Of a stretch of 64,000 nucleotides of DNA, positions 46,955 to 59,602 are shown in pieces. A model generated the notes under the pieces. It was not told the DNA's origin. It worked only from the letters and a program-made list of their open reading frames with translations, and did not search any database. The stretch spans positions 64,807-128,806 of the forward strand of contig NW_019775614.1 in NCBI RefSeq assembly GCF_001039355.2, written 5' to 3'. Positions within the stretch are counted from its first letter, which is position 1; each line of letters begins with the position of its first letter. A program made the translations under genes and the position numbers. The DNA comes from Lingula anatina. Lineage: Eukaryota > Brachiopoda > Lingulata > Lingulida > Lingulidae.

Positions 46955-47167
46955 GACCTAAGTACGTGAGTGATTTATTTAAAAATGAACTATCTACTGT
47001 TACAGAAAGACAAACCAGCCTTCTACCAAAGAGCAGTTATATTCGCCAGGTGGCAAACACAAAGGCTTTTTAATCTATGGGCCCGAGCTATATACTTTTA
47101 TGGAATAATCTTGATAATGACATTAGAAATTTGAAAACCTTTAAAGAATTTGATCAGCCTATTTAAA
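46955..47167 (+). pseudogene. Decayed 3' tail of a non-LTR retrotransposon reverse transcriptase
   Basis: Translation gives PKYVSDLFKNELSTVTERQT, a stop in place of the usual residue after NTKAF, then LLWNNLDNDIRNLKTFKEF. This order (PKYLSDL, WN.LP..IR, FK) is typical of the extreme C-terminus of LINE reverse transcriptases. It is short, has an in-frame stop and no upstream domains. The copy at 48328-48540 belongs to the 1.37-kb repeat. Confidence 0.6.
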
Positions 47168-48327
47168 TTTTATCAAAAATGAAATAATTAAGTAAATAAA
47201 ACATGCTCTGCTCAAATCAACAAGGAGTATTTCAAATGGGTTTGTAATCAATAAATAAACAAAGAGCCCTTCGTATAAATTGATTATCTACCGTTATATT
47301 ATTATTTCTAACGAAAAACTAATTCAATTTTTTTTCACATATAGAGTGATGGAATAGTGTAATCCGAGTAAATCAACAGTTACTTTGCGATGTTAACTTT
47401 TTTCTCACTTTTCAACCCAGCGTAAACTTCGCTCAGCCACATGAATAGGGTTTTTTAAAATTAAATCATTATTATTATTGTAACTTTTTAAAGGGGTCTC
47501 TTTATATCGTAGGACTTATTGATCTTGCGTGTTTTGGTGGTAACGAAAATAGGCTGAAGTGTATAGCCAATACTTCATTACTTAAAATATGTTTTTCGGC
47601 TTCATTAGTCAACAATTCACCTTTCGGGTGGGGCAGAGCCTAATGTTGCAGTAAGGAAGATCGGTGTGNGGGATAGATCGATCTAAAAATCTATGGAAAT
47701 GGGGTGTTAGAGGCTACAATGTATTATATGGGGCGAGTATGGGCGAGTTATGGAATCGAGACGCTTGCGCTCGGTCTTAATGCCCGATGCTTTCGAATAT
47801 TACGGGGCCCTGGTTGGTTATGTAATACCAGTTAATATAACCTGTAATTATAGACCTTACATTTCAGCACAAGGTCACTCACAGAGCAGAAAGGCGCACA
47901 GCCAATGAAAGGTCAGAACAATACCTGTGAATATCTAGAAAACAAAATTCTTTCTGTGGCCGTGGTAGATAAAAATTTGACCTGTCACGCTTTTATTCTT
48001 CCTATATGTGATTGCGGGCATGTAGACCAAAGACTGTTTAAACTAATTCATACCTCAAACAGCGATAAATGCTTTTCAAATTCGAGTCATTTGTTTTATT
48101 GATGTACTTTGGGGGGTAATGCGTGGTTTTATTACTTTGAGTTATTTAATTACCTTATTGGTTTCGTGTTATTACTTCTAATTAAACCAATGAATGCTAA
48201 TACGTTGATTAAATATTCCCATCTACTTCTGATCGCAATAAAACTGAATTCAAGTTTATTCCAAGACGTAAATGCGGCGTCTCCTGTCTTTTCTATATAC
48301 ATCCTTTTATACATCAACATGGTTTAA

Positions 48328-48540
48328 GACCTAAGTACGTGAGTGATTTATTTAAAAATGAACTATCTACTGTTACAGAAAGACAAACCAGCCTTCTACC
48401 AAAGAGCAGTTATATTTGCCAGGTGGCAAACACAAAGGCTTTTTAATCTATGGGCCCGAGCTATATACTTTTATGGAATAAGCTTGATAATGACATTAGA
48501 AATTTGAAAGCCTTAAAAGAATTTAATCAGCCTATTTAAA
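48328..48540 (+). pseudogene. Second copy of the LINE reverse-transcriptase tail
   Basis: The same relic as 46955-47167 with a few changes, present because of the 1.37-kb repeat and probably the same genomic locus. Confidence 0.55.
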
Positions 48541-49067
48541 TTTTATCAAAAATGAAATAATTAAATAAATAAAACATGCTCTGCTCAAATCAACAAGGAA
48601 TATTTCAAATGGGTTTGTCATTAATAAACAAACAAAGAGCCCTTCGTATATATTGATTATCTACCGTTATATTATTATTTCTAACGAAGAACTTCTTCTA
48701 ATATTTTTACATATAGAGTGGTGGAATAGTGTCATCCGAGTAAATCAACAGTTACTTTGCGATGTTAACTTTTTTCTCACTTTTCAACCCAGCGTAAACT
48801 TCGCTCAGCCACATGAATAGGGTTTTTTAAAATTAAATCATTATTATTATTGTTAATTTTTAAAGGGGTCTCTTTATATCGTAGGACTTATTGATCTTGC
48901 GTGTTTTGGTGGTAACGAAAATAGGCTGAAGTGTATAGCCAATACTTCATTACTTAAAAATATGTTTTTCGGCTTCATTAGTCAACAATTCACCTTTCGG
49001 GTGGGGCAAAGCCTAATGTTGCAGTAAGGAAGATCGGTGTGTTAGGTTTTTTTTTATTTATCCGCTC

Positions 49068-49340
49068 AGGGCTTATTCCCATTGAAACCATCGTACTCAG
49101 TAGGTCGATCCAACTGAGTCCAGGGGCGGATCCAGAGATATTTTCTGTCAGTCTTCCAAATTATCTTTGTTGATCCATCCTCATTTTTGACCGTCTTCCG
49201 ACAGAAAAAGTTAGATACCCGTCTATATAAAATCTTGAAAAGACTTGAAATTCTGACCGTCTTCCGGAAGACCGTGAAGACGGCCTAAATCCGCCCCTGC
49301 GGGACTCTGACTGAATGCATCAGATTAACTGAATGACCCG
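49068..49340. repeat. M1b foldback interrupted by an M3 element
   Basis: gggcttattcccattgaaac and the downstream gactctgactgaatgcatca belong to the M1b family (compare 30759). They are split by a full M3 element at 49121-49299 with ends caggggcggatcc and aatccgcccctg. The nesting shows that M3 moved after this M1b copy was in place. Confidence 0.7.
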
Positions 49341-49587
49341 CCTCTGGACGATCGCTTTCAAACAGATCTCCTTCAGACCAACAACCACCAACCACAAACG
49401 CATATTTAATCACAACAATAAGCACCACAATCTAATGCCATTAAGATTTCTTGAAAAGTTTACATCTGATTTTCATCAAAGAGTCGAAATAATGTTGTTA
49501 TTAAGTGGATCATCGTTATTAGTGGCTCGATCTCCTAAACGTTATTTTGTCAAGTGACGTGGGCCTTTATAATGTACCGATACCCCT

Positions 49588-49935
49588 TAAAGGGATAATA
49601 ACTCTTCGTATGAGATCTATATTTCACAATAAAAAACATTGTGAATAACTCCTAGAAATATAATATATTCTGTTTTACCACAAAAATGGCAGTTATAGCT
49701 ATTATTCTGATATCTGAACCTGGCTTTAGACCATGTGACCTCCATTGATGGCTATACTCTGTTAAAATCTCTTGAGAGATTTTAACAAAAAAACATACTT
49801 TTTAGAAAAAAAACAGGGACTAACTTTGAATATAAAAATGGATTCATTAACCATTGGTAAGTAAGGGAAAATTGTTGTTTACTCCAGGAAAATTCATTTT
49901 TTGGCCGAAACGAAGAGTTATTATACCTTTAATAT
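49588..49935. repeat. MITE, family M4, full length
   Basis: About 348 bp with terminal inverted repeats ttaaagggataataactctt and aagagttattatacctttaa. Internal features include caatgttttttattgtgaaa-type and tctcttgagagattttaaca stretches. It is in the opposite orientation to the copy at 57894. Confidence 0.85.
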
Positions 49936-52677
49936 TGCCTTTTTTGTAACTTGAAGATGTAGTTAAAACCGTCTTTTTATGTTATGGTGTGCATGTGCTT
50001 TCGCCTCCGTTTGTTTGTTTGTTCATTATCAGCCTAACTCTATAAGTTATATGCGGATTTTGATGAGACTCACAGGATAGGTCATAAATGTGCTAACTTA
50101 AAAGTTATTACATTTTGGTGGTGATCATTTGATAGATTAATAGTTAATCATTTGTCTTGCACTGGCGGAAGTTTGCCCTCTCTGGGTGGTTTTCTAGTGT
50201 TTTTATCGCATTATCATTTGGCGTTTGCTTTATAATAATATTTCGACCAGCTTCATTTTATGCCCCGTATCCAAAGGCTATTATTTCAATCAAAACTGCT
50301 TTAAGAAATTTACATACATAGAAACATAACATAAGCACGATGATAACACTCTGACGTAAGTTAATCTGTGAAGTATTGCCAATCATGCTGAATAAAGTTT
50401 TAACTTTGCAATTCATACACAAATTTTTGAAAGCGTATATACCTATGGTCACCAAATGTAAACCTTTAAAAGTTTGTGCAGGAACTGAAAAGTTAGAAAT
50501 TAAGTCGGAGACAGGCGATGTTAACACGTTGATCGTTAATTTCTACCTCCTCGTTGAAGCCCGAGTTAACACCAGTGTAACATGCCGCGTAGCACTTGTG
50601 TTGCACTAGCACTGATATTTACATGTACATTGCATTCCCTCCAATGAATGCCAACGTAAACTCATGAATTATTCTTACCTGACTTTCATTCGATGAGATA
50701 GCCTGCGTTTGCCCAACAGAGACTGATGATCGATTCTTCGGCGGCGCTACTTATATCGTATCGTGGTCAGGTGCTGGCTATGTGATTTCACGTTGAAGTT
50801 TTACGCCCTGCACACCTGCGCACGACCCTGTTGACGTCACTTCAGATCACGCAGATGCCGCGAGGCTGTTTTCTCTTCATAATTTTAAGTACTTCATTAG
50901 CATGGAGCATTGGCATATTTTCCTGGTTTCTTTTCTATGTGAAACACTATAAACGTTTTAATGTGCTCTTCCCTCAAGTTTATGATGTAATTTTTTTTAA
51001 ATTTTCCTGTTGGCGTATTTTAGAAATTCAATTGGACACTCCATACACTGAATTTAATCGTTCGATACAAATAATTTATATTTTGTGTGATTTTATTTTT
51101 TACTTTTTTTAGATCTATAATCTACTAATAAATTGAGAATTATTTCAAGACGCAGGAAGTGAATATTTAGAGAGAAACAATCTTTTAAAACCGACTTTCA
51201 GTTTTCCTTGATGTCTGATAGTTATCTTGTTATTTTCATCTTCACCAGTTCCAGTACATCCAAATAATGCACAAAATAAATTAGTTTTGAGCTTCTGTAC
51301 TTAATCTCTGTCAAAATGTTTCTTTGTCGAGCTCATTTGTACTAAATATATCATATGCATTCATTTTCAAATTTCAATTTACTGTGACACTAAAAAATGC
51401 AAATGCTCTTTATGCCCTCTAGTTGGGGTATTTTTCCAAAAATAACAGTAGCCCTAACAGAAAGTACTTTGCGTGCTGATCTACATATCTAAGTTGTAGA
51501 TAGGCAAATCACGTAGCACATGACCTTAAAAAATCGCTACCATCCAGCCGTACGGCAATGGGGTAGAATAGCTAATTGATTTAACTCTTGGTTTGTTCTC
51601 TTTCTTTGTCGTCCTCGACATTTTACACGTGCCTCAATAGGTTGGCAAGGGGATCACGTGCTGGAGATCAGTAGATGTAGACTGACATTGGGAGGTGGCT
51701 TTGCTTGCTTCGCTGTTTATTCTTTGGGCGCTTTCAGAACAGATGATCCACGGGCTAGCTGATTCCACTTGAAAGCGATGCCGCTAGCCCCCTAATGGTC
51801 TCTGCGCCGACCACACGCGCCAGACTTGCAGGGTCCTAGCAATTAAATGGATTAAATTTCGGTTCTGAGATTAAAATGCTCTGGCCCTGTTGTGGCGGCG
51901 CACTTGGCAGGCGGGAATCAATTGCCAAGTGCGAGCCATGTTTGATCTGGGGACTAGCTAGTTCACGGATCAACTGGTTGTAAATGCGGCCTTATTAGGT
52001 ACTGATACTATACCATATCCCTCACTTGTCACCGAGCACCAACACCCTGTAGTAGGCCTACTGTAGCCTACCTCTCTTCATAAATGAGTGCATAAATTGG
52101 CACTGTTTATGTTCTGACAAAATGAACTGGGAAGTAACCCGTGATAGACCAGAGATAACTACCCTGTCTAGGGAGGAGGGAAAATGTTCAGTTGCTTTAG
52201 AATACAGATGGAGGATAAGCGTCAACTTCAATAACCCGGTGTAACGCTTGCATGACGAGTTGATACATGTAGGCCCTACTATGAGGGTAGCAGACATCAC
52301 TTTTAAAATTTATGTTGCTTTTATCCTTCAGCCGTGTTCCTTTTTAACGAAGTCTTAAACTTTTTATTCTATCCTTTCGTACTACTTTTAAAGGTTTTAT
52401 TACAATGACGCGCTTTTATAGGGTTATTTATGTTGAACGTTAATTGCAGGCTTACCTCAAAGTAGCTTAACCATTATATGCTCTGCTGTTTCAAAATCTG
52501 TTGTTGTTTTTTTTTCTTGTTTGACATTCGTTCATATGTTCATAAATGGTCCCGTAGAGCAACTACAGCCCACGAGATTCTTTGTGTTCTCAAGAATTTT
52601 TCGGTTGTTTCCGAACAACCATTTAATCCAGTTGCAAGCTCAACCATACTCCATATGCACTACTCGTAACTCTATGG

Positions 52678-52893
52678 CTCTATTCCCATAGATTTTAGAT
52701 CGATCTATCCCCGCGGGGAGTCTCACTAGATTACTTTCAGATAATCCGACTTAAATGTCCGTCCCGCCTACTACAAGCTGTAAGGGGGTAATTAACTTTC
52801 GTGTCCGCCCGGCTGACAGCTATTTAGCGTGAACCCCCAGGGAGTTAGGTCGATCTAAAGTAGGTTGATCTAATCTATGGAAATGGGGTGTAT
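52678..52893. repeat. Foldback MITE, family M1
   Basis: Ends ctctattcccatagatttta and ctatggaaatggggtgta, core gctgtaagggggtaattaac. It lies about 360 bp upstream of the NUDCD1 start codon, so it may fall in the promoter. Confidence 0.85.
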
Positions 52894-53017
52894 GCCTCTA
52901 CCCAAGTAAACGTATGGGTGCATTCCTCAAGTTTTTACTCAGCATTCTAACGAGGAAAGAGAAAATTATCTGAGATGAGGAAAATATCATATACTGTCTC
53001 TATGCCAGTGCTTATTT

Positions 53018-53045
53018 TTTATTCATTTTATTTTATTTATTTATT

Positions 53046-53137
<92 letters not shown>

Positions 53138-53152
53138 TTTATTTTTTGAGAC
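53018..53152. repeat. ATTT/ATT compound microsatellite
   Basis: TTTA units flank a long run of ATT units, ending about 100 bp before the NUDCD1 ATG. It occupies the expected proximal promoter or 5' UTR. Confidence 0.95.
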
Positions 53153-53253
53153 ATGTATACACAGTTTGGAAAAATGAAGCATGTTCCAATGCTGGCTCCT
53201 CTTGGAAGTCTGTCACGTTGCGCTCTTTAGAGTTGTGAGTACAAAACGTCAGC

Positions 53254-56200
53254 ATGGCAGACACATTGACGGATATGAAAGTAGATCGCGCTTTAATTGA
53301 CCCAAATTTTGATGGATACAAACTATCCCTAGACGCCATCCCAGTGTACACTAGTAACATTGAATTTGGTAAGCTTATTATGGGGAAAGTGATCTACTGT
53401 ACACACTTCACATACTGCTAGAGGTAGCCATGCTTGTTAACCCTGCTTCGTGTACAGGTACTTACTGTTACTTACTACATTCAGTACTAGGATGTCCACA
53501 CCTACTTTTCTAACTACGTAAGCTAGAGGCCTGAAATTTAACTCCCGGGTTTTCCATGCAGAGTACTGTGCATGTGAAGGAGGCAAAGGGAAAGAGTTGG
53601 GATCCATCCTCCATCACTTATGAGAGCATCCACCCCCTCTTCCCTCCAAAACTGATCATAACTAAAGGTATTGACTCTATTGCTTTAAAAAATTTACAGA
53701 CTGAAAACAAGAAAAACTGGACTGATACATATATGTAGGGTGGGGGTGGGGGGGGGGGGGGGGAGGGGCAACAAGGCAAATCACACCATGTTACCCAGGT
53801 TCCAAAAGTTACTTAGCCACTGCTACATGTATGTTACTCTAAATGCAGGGACTTTCAGTTTCAACAGTGATATATTTTCCAGATCTAGATGAAGTAAAAC
53901 TGACTTCTGGACAGTACAGTCTGCAACATCTGAAAGCATTTGGCATCCACAACCACCTGTTTCAAGACCCCTGGGCCACCAACACCGTCTACTTTGTCAA
54001 CAGTAGATGGGATATTGTCAAGTTTGTAGCAAACAATGTAAGTAACAGACAGGGCCATGGCATGAAATCCCATGATAAGACCATAAAAGTAGGGCATGAA
54101 CTTAGATTAAGTCCTCTGTAGAACATTGGCTCTTTAGAATATTGAACCCACAAATCAATGAGCTTTCAGATGTCCTTTTTTTTGCTTTTTCTTTGGCAAA
54201 AACTTTGCCCCTCATTTGTACCAGTGAAACTGCAGATTTTTTAATATGGGATCCACCACATGCCAAGCAGTGCAAACCTTATTATGTGCATTTATCGTAT
54301 GCATCCCCTACAAAGCAGGAGCGAATTGAGCCCATCTAGATGGTCAGAATTTTTTCAAGTTTACATTGAAGAGCATCTAATTTTTTTCTGTCGGAAGACA
54401 GTCAAAAATGGAAGATGGATCAACAAAGATAATTTGGAAGACTCAGAAAATGTCTCTGGATCTGCCTCTGGAAAGAACAACAGTTCTTTCAGTGAGACAT
54501 AATACACTGTAGTTATTTTCTACAGTGGCATCATGTCTTATAATTATTTTATTAATTAAAACTTCCAAGGCCAGCAGTTTGAACAAAGGTGAGCCAGTGC
54601 TAAGGCTGCCAGACGCAGACCAGCAGAGAAGCAAGTCAGGCCGCCATAATGTCTCCTTACATTTCCCCTCGCCAGATGTCCTCACTGTTGCCGATGGCGC
54701 AGGAAGGCTGTATGTCGTGAGGACAGGGGACAGAAAGCTGGACCAGGAGTGGAAGGTACATTATATATAGAACTAAACTTGGGAACAGTCTGTGGAATTT
54801 CTGCAAACTTTTACTACTATATTTATTACTATCTATTGAATTTGTTTTCGAGATTGGCGTATATATATATATTTTAATATGATTTTGTTATTGCAGTTAA
54901 TCAAGCCAAAAAAAAAAAAAAGTATAAAAAAAATGTACCTCTCCTTGATGAGGCCCTGGTTTCACATACACACACACACAAACACACACACACAAAAAAA
55001 ATTAAGTCAGGTTCCCTGACTAAGAACTTAATTGCAAAGGTTACATGGTCACATGCACACATCTTACCGTATCAGGCACAATGTTACAGCACTCTCATGG
55101 AAGTCCTAGCCAACAAAGCTAGAGAACTGACGTAAGTTTTTTTGAGAAACAGACCAGTAAATATAATTTCTTTATTTTTGTTTTAATAGGTTTTTTTGGT
55201 TTTAATTGTAAATTTATTATTTTCTACTAGGTGGTATTCAGGCATGAAATAGAAGGCCAGAATTTCCAGGTGGTGCATTCTCTTCTTTCTGCAGAAGGCT
55301 GTCACATGTTGGAGGTGGCGCTACTGTATGTTGAGGAGAGAGACATGGCATTTGAGGAGGCGCAGGAGATTAAGGGGGGCGATTTTGTATCAGTTCTGGA
55401 GTGGCTTACTTTGACATTTGGTAGATATTAATTTTCATTTCATTTATGTTTTTGGCATTTGTTTACTTGTTTGGAATTTGTTTTATTTATATATATTATT
55501 CTCAAAACAAATTACCATTGTAGAAAGGAACTACAGAATAAATCCATTTTGAATACTACATGCATTTTTTTCATTTTCATTATTATTATAATGATTATTG
55601 TTGTTGATATATGTAAATACATGTAGTATATTTGATCTATTTAGTCTCCTTGTTCTGGATCCCACTAGATAACATGGGACAAAATTGATAAAGTAATCAC
55701 ACATTATAACTTGAATTTTAGCCGCAGAAACAAATGTATGGGAACTGACACGAGTGAGAAGACTGGAAGGTAAGAGCGCTCCGGATTTCCTCACTCTGGA
55801 GCAGCATGGCAGAGGCATGATTGTCGGCAGTGAAAAACATTTCACCTTTGTTTATGATTCTGTGAAGCCAGTGGACAAGGCCGAGGTTAAGGAGAGCGCT
55901 AGGGCAAAAGGCGAAGGTAAATATTTGTATTGTTTTCCCTTCAAATGATTTCCTGCTTTTTATGTGAGAAATGGATTTAAAAGTGAAGGATTTGTGTATG
56001 AAATGGGGATTTTATTAAATTTACATCTTTGTATGTTAATTTTGTGTATGTTAAGACGTACTTGATGTTGCAATTCAGCTTGCCAAGGTGAAAGTAAGAT
56101 GTTCACTTGGAAGATCTTTTGTAGAATCCGGATATTTATACCAGTGTTGTCTAGAATATGAAAGGAAAAGCTGAGGTTGTCCCCCCCCCCCCCATTTTTG

Positions 56201-57170
56201 AGCATTGAAAGTAAATGCAGACATCTGTACATATTCAGTGTGTAAGATGTAACCATATTCAGTTTATGTTCACAAAAATAGATGGCAGCACAACATGGCC
56301 TGTTTGTGTTTCCAGACAAGAAGGCTCCTGCCTACACCTGGTTCCAATCTATGGAAGATCTGACTGTGCATTTCACTTTACCAGAGAATACTAACAAAAA
56401 GGATCTTGATGCCGCACTCAGTCATAATTACATTAAGATACGCTTGCAGTCACAGGTGTTGTTGGAAGGTAATTTCCAGCAAAATATTGACATTGAGGGA
56501 AGCGCATGGTACATTGAAGGAAGGAGGTATGTTTTGAATTTTTCAGTTTGACACATGACCCTGTTCTTGGATATTAGGTTGCCATGTTTTTTTTTTTTTT
56601 TTTCACATAAATCTCTACTCTTTTAAGTTCTTGTAACATAGCTGCTGAATGAATTATGTGTTAAGGCTTAATTTCTATATATATGTGAACTATTAATTTT
56701 TTTCATTTCATTCTTATGTACAGATGCTTAAGAGATTATTAAAAAATCTTTTTATAAAAAAGCAGGGACTAACTTTGAATGTAGAAATGGATTCATTAAC
56801 CATTGGTAAGGATTGGAAAATTGCTGTTTATCCCAGGATAATTCATTTTTTGGCCAAAATGAACAGTTGTTATCCTGTTAAGTTGTGCATTACTAAATTC
56901 TGCTTTTCCTCTGTACATTTGACAACTTTGCTGCCTTGTTAATATCATTTTCTTCATTTATTAAAAAAAAAAAAACTACATTCTGGCGTCAAAATTTCAG
57001 ACTAGAACTCCAACTGTGCAAGAAAGACCCAGCAATGTGGTCAGCAGTGGTCAGTGGAGATGACCGTGGAGAAATGGTTGTGGACCCAGCCACGGCACAG
57101 GAGATACACCAAAGACTGGAACACTTGACCTCTGATACCTTGGTAAATATCACATGTTAACATGGGCAAG

Positions 57171-57207
<37 letters not shown>

Positions 57208-57382
57208 TAGTTAATAGATGTTGAGGCAAACAGTCAGTGATGAGTGGTTGTTTCCACCCAAAACACACACATTTTCACTGACCAAACATCTTTTATTGAC
57301 CATTTTTTTAAAAAAAGTATTCAGCATCTGTTTAAGCTCTATAAGTAGCAAGATTTTTTATTATAGATAAAAATAAATATTT

Positions 57383-57413
<31 letters not shown>

Positions 57414-59353
57414 TTGACAGAATGCTGACCCAGACAGAAGTGAAAAACCATTCAATTCCCAACAGTTGGAGGAATGTGACACGTTTCCAGAAGAAACATC
57501 AGCCATGTTGAGGTTTGACGGGGATACACACCAGTCGACTCATCTGGTGAGATGTCCAACATGGAGTGGTTGTTGATGGATTCTGGGATGAAAAATATCC
57601 AATGCGAAAATTTGTCATATAACACTCACTTACGGTTCTCAGTCTGTACTAGAACATGATGTTTTTTCTCTTGAAAATATTCTTAATCCGTTCTGGGACA
57701 TTCTGAAGGACTTCCCAAAATAGTTCTTGAACCGTTACATTCATTACAGAACAACATTAGAGCTGTAAAAAAAATACTCCCAAATGTTCTAGAATAGATT
57801 GAGAACTGTAAGTGAATGTTAAATGAGCTAATTTTCGGTATCTCTGCTTTTTGAATGTTTAGAAGTCAAAGAATTTTGTACAAAGATAAGAATTTAAAGG
57901 GATAATAACTCTTTGTTTTGGCCAAAAAATGAATTTTCCTGGAGTAAACAACAATTTTCCCATACTTACAATGGTTAATGAATCCATTTTTACATTCAAA
58001 GTTAGTCCCTGTTTTTTTTTTTTTCTAAAAAGTTTGATTTTTTGTTAAAATCTCTTAAGAGATTATAACAGAGTATAGCCATCAATGGAGATCACGTGGT
58101 CTGAAGACAAGCTCAGATATTAGAATAATAGCTAAAACTGCCCTTTTTGTAGTCAAACAGAATATATTATATTTCTGTGAGTTATTCACAATGTTTTTAT
58201 TGTGAAGTATAGACCTCACACGAAGAGTTATCCCTTTAAAGTAACCAGAAAGTAAAAAAAAAAACACACAAAGGGGCAAGGGGTAATTAAAGGGTCACAG
58301 GTAAAATTTCCAGTTTCAGTCACTGTTTTTTAAAAAGTAATGTAAAATTTAGTGGCATTTTTATATTGTTTGACAATTTTGTAACATGATGCATTTTACT
58401 AAGTTCATTTTGTTTTTTTTTTAACGTTGCATAGATTGTCATGAGTGGTTATTTGCACCTAAACCAATATAAGGATGAAAACATTTATTTCCTTGAAGCA
58501 TGCCACTGATAACTGTGTACATTGTATATTTTTGTGAGAATTTATCTTGTCAGTCCTTGACTATAATTTTCCCACTTTAAGTGGAAAATGTGATTAACTA
58601 TATAATTCAGATTTTAGTTGTTATATAAACAATCAGTGTAGTGCATTAACTAAGGAAAGTAAAGCATGTATTTACTTATGCAGGCAGTGAATCTGGCATT
58701 TGACAGAAATGGTGCATTAAGGATATTGTAACCCTTTATTATCATACCTTTAATGATTCAGATACCAAAAAATGAGGTTTTCCTGCATCTAATTGTTCAA
58801 TAATGCATCTTTCTTTTTGCTGATTTAAAACAATAAAAAAAAAACCCTCGAAATTATGAAATATTTGCCATTACAGTCTTCATTTTTGTCACTTCAGGTG
58901 GACCTCAGTAGTCACCAATGGCTATTTAACACAGCTTTACATAGTGATCAGATGCCAGCAGTGTGTCTTCGCCATGATGTAGACGGGTTGCTATGGCAAC
59001 CAAAGGCAAACTACGAGAAAAAAGAGTGTCCGTTGCTTCACATCGGTACATTTAATGCCTTAGGGTATGTCCAGGCATCTAAAAGAGACAAAAAATTTGC
59101 CGGGTGCTCGCCAGACTTAACATTCGCAGTGCTCTGTGACTGTGTCCGCCACGTTTTTGTCTACCGTCAGCCAGAGGCTACTCTCTCTCCTCTGAGGAAC
59201 AGAAAAACTGGCAGGGAGGTTGGAGCAGTTGCTAAGCAACAAGTGATTAGTTTAGACTCTACAGATCCAGTGATGGGCCTGGCAATATCAACTGACAAGA
59301 TTTTTGTTCTGACGGCAAAGATTTTGCATGTTATTAAAGTGAAAGAAACTTAG
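53254..59353 (+). CDS. NUDCD1: NudC domain-containing protein 1
   Basis: Orthologue of NUDCD1 (CML66), a NudC-family protein with a CS (p23/Hsp90 co-chaperone-like) domain set within a beta-propeller-like region; the human protein is cytosolic/nuclear. Nine exons: 53254-53368, 53883-54037, 54570-54755, 55231-55420, 55722-55916, 56316-56526, 57001-57142, 57421-57546, 58898-59353 (TAG stop). All borders and phases agree, giving about 591 aa against about 583 in human. Diagnostic pieces: DPNFDGYKLSLDAIPVY at the N-terminus; VADGAGRLYVV; the CS domain from about residue 281 (YTWFQSMEDLTVHFTLPENT); LEECDTFPEE; and LRHDVDGLLWQP, TFNALGYVQASKRDKKF and KQQVISLDSTDPVMGL in the last exon, which match human almost word for word. 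The start is the first ATG before MADTLTD. A decayed M3 and two M4 repeats lie in its introns. Confidence 0.95.
53739..53769. repeat. Poly-G tract
   Basis: A G-rich run interrupted by single A/T in NUDCD1 intron 1. Confidence 0.9.
54387..54472. repeat. Degenerate M3 MITE fragment
   Basis: ctgtcggaagacagtcaaaa and gatggatcaacaaagataat match the reverse complement of the M3 interior. Ends have decayed. In NUDCD1 intron 2. Confidence 0.6.
56724..56886. repeat. Partial M4 MITE in NUDCD1 intron 6
   Basis: Contains cagggactaactttgaatgt and ggattcattaaccattggta like the full copies, but lacks the other half. The open frame crossing it is repeat-derived, not an exon. Confidence 0.7.
57169..57207. 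repeat. (CA)n microsatellite
   Basis: CA tract shortly after the donor of NUDCD1 exon 7. Confidence 0.95.
57894..58240. repeat. MITE, family M4, full length
   Basis: 347 bp with ends ttaaagggataataactctt and aagagttatccctttaa. Near the middle, aatctcttaagagattataa forms a palindrome. Lies in NUDCD1 intron 8. Confidence 0.9.
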
Positions 59354-59596
59354 CAAAGGATAATTTTTCCATTATAGGATATATTTTTTTCTCTTTCTTC
59401 TTTGGTAAATATATTGGAAAGCAGTTATATATATATGGGATGAGATTTTTATATATCTGCAAATGCAACAGGTTATGGGCGGTCACAACTGATTGAAATG
59501 CATTTCTGGGCATGTTGATAAAAGGATCAGTTGTCTCCCTGTAGAATGATGAAATCTTTCCAAATCCATTCATATTTAACTTGAATTTCCCAGAGA

Positions 59597-59602
59597 AATA
59601 AA
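59597..59602 (+). promoter_or_regulatory. Candidate NUDCD1 polyadenylation signal
   Basis: AATAAA about 245 bases after the stop codon. Another AATAAA at about 59713 is an alternative. Confidence 0.5.

Larger units (their letters stand above)
46299..49042. repeat. Direct repeat of about 1.37 kb separated by one N
   Basis: 46299-47668 and 47670-49042 are nearly identical with a few substitutions and small indels. Copy 1 ends exactly at the N (47669) with gaagatcggtgtg and copy 2 begins exactly after it. That pattern fits two overlapping contigs or haplotypes joined without merging better than a biological tandem duplication. Confidence 0.9.
39530..53253. other. Gene-poor region packed with foldback elements
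   Basis: No host coding exon was recognised apart from a possible unresolved 5' exon of the TauE/SafE gene near 40140. It contains M4 (41490-41860, 49588-49935), M2 (45442-45606), M1 (46109-46337, 52678-52893) and M3 (49121-49299) copies. Three long palindromes, a GT tract, two copies of a retroelement tail and the 1.37-kb repeat at 46299-49042 are listed separately. An older foldback with gctttcagaacagatgatcc and gatcaactggttgtaaatgc ends spans about 51728-51990. Confidence 0.6.

Noticed and set aside
46532-48327. Duplicated 65- and 72-codon frames as a gene pair
   Set aside because: They are identical only because the 1.37-kb block is repeated; they resemble no protein and lie upstream of a retroelement tail.
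53018-53152. Poly-Leu/Ile open frame over the ATT tract
   Set aside because: Simple-sequence translation of a microsatellite.
56724-56942. Open frame in NUDCD1 intron 6 as an extra exon
   Set aside because: Its sequence is the M4 repeat, and NUDCD1 is already complete and in frame without it.
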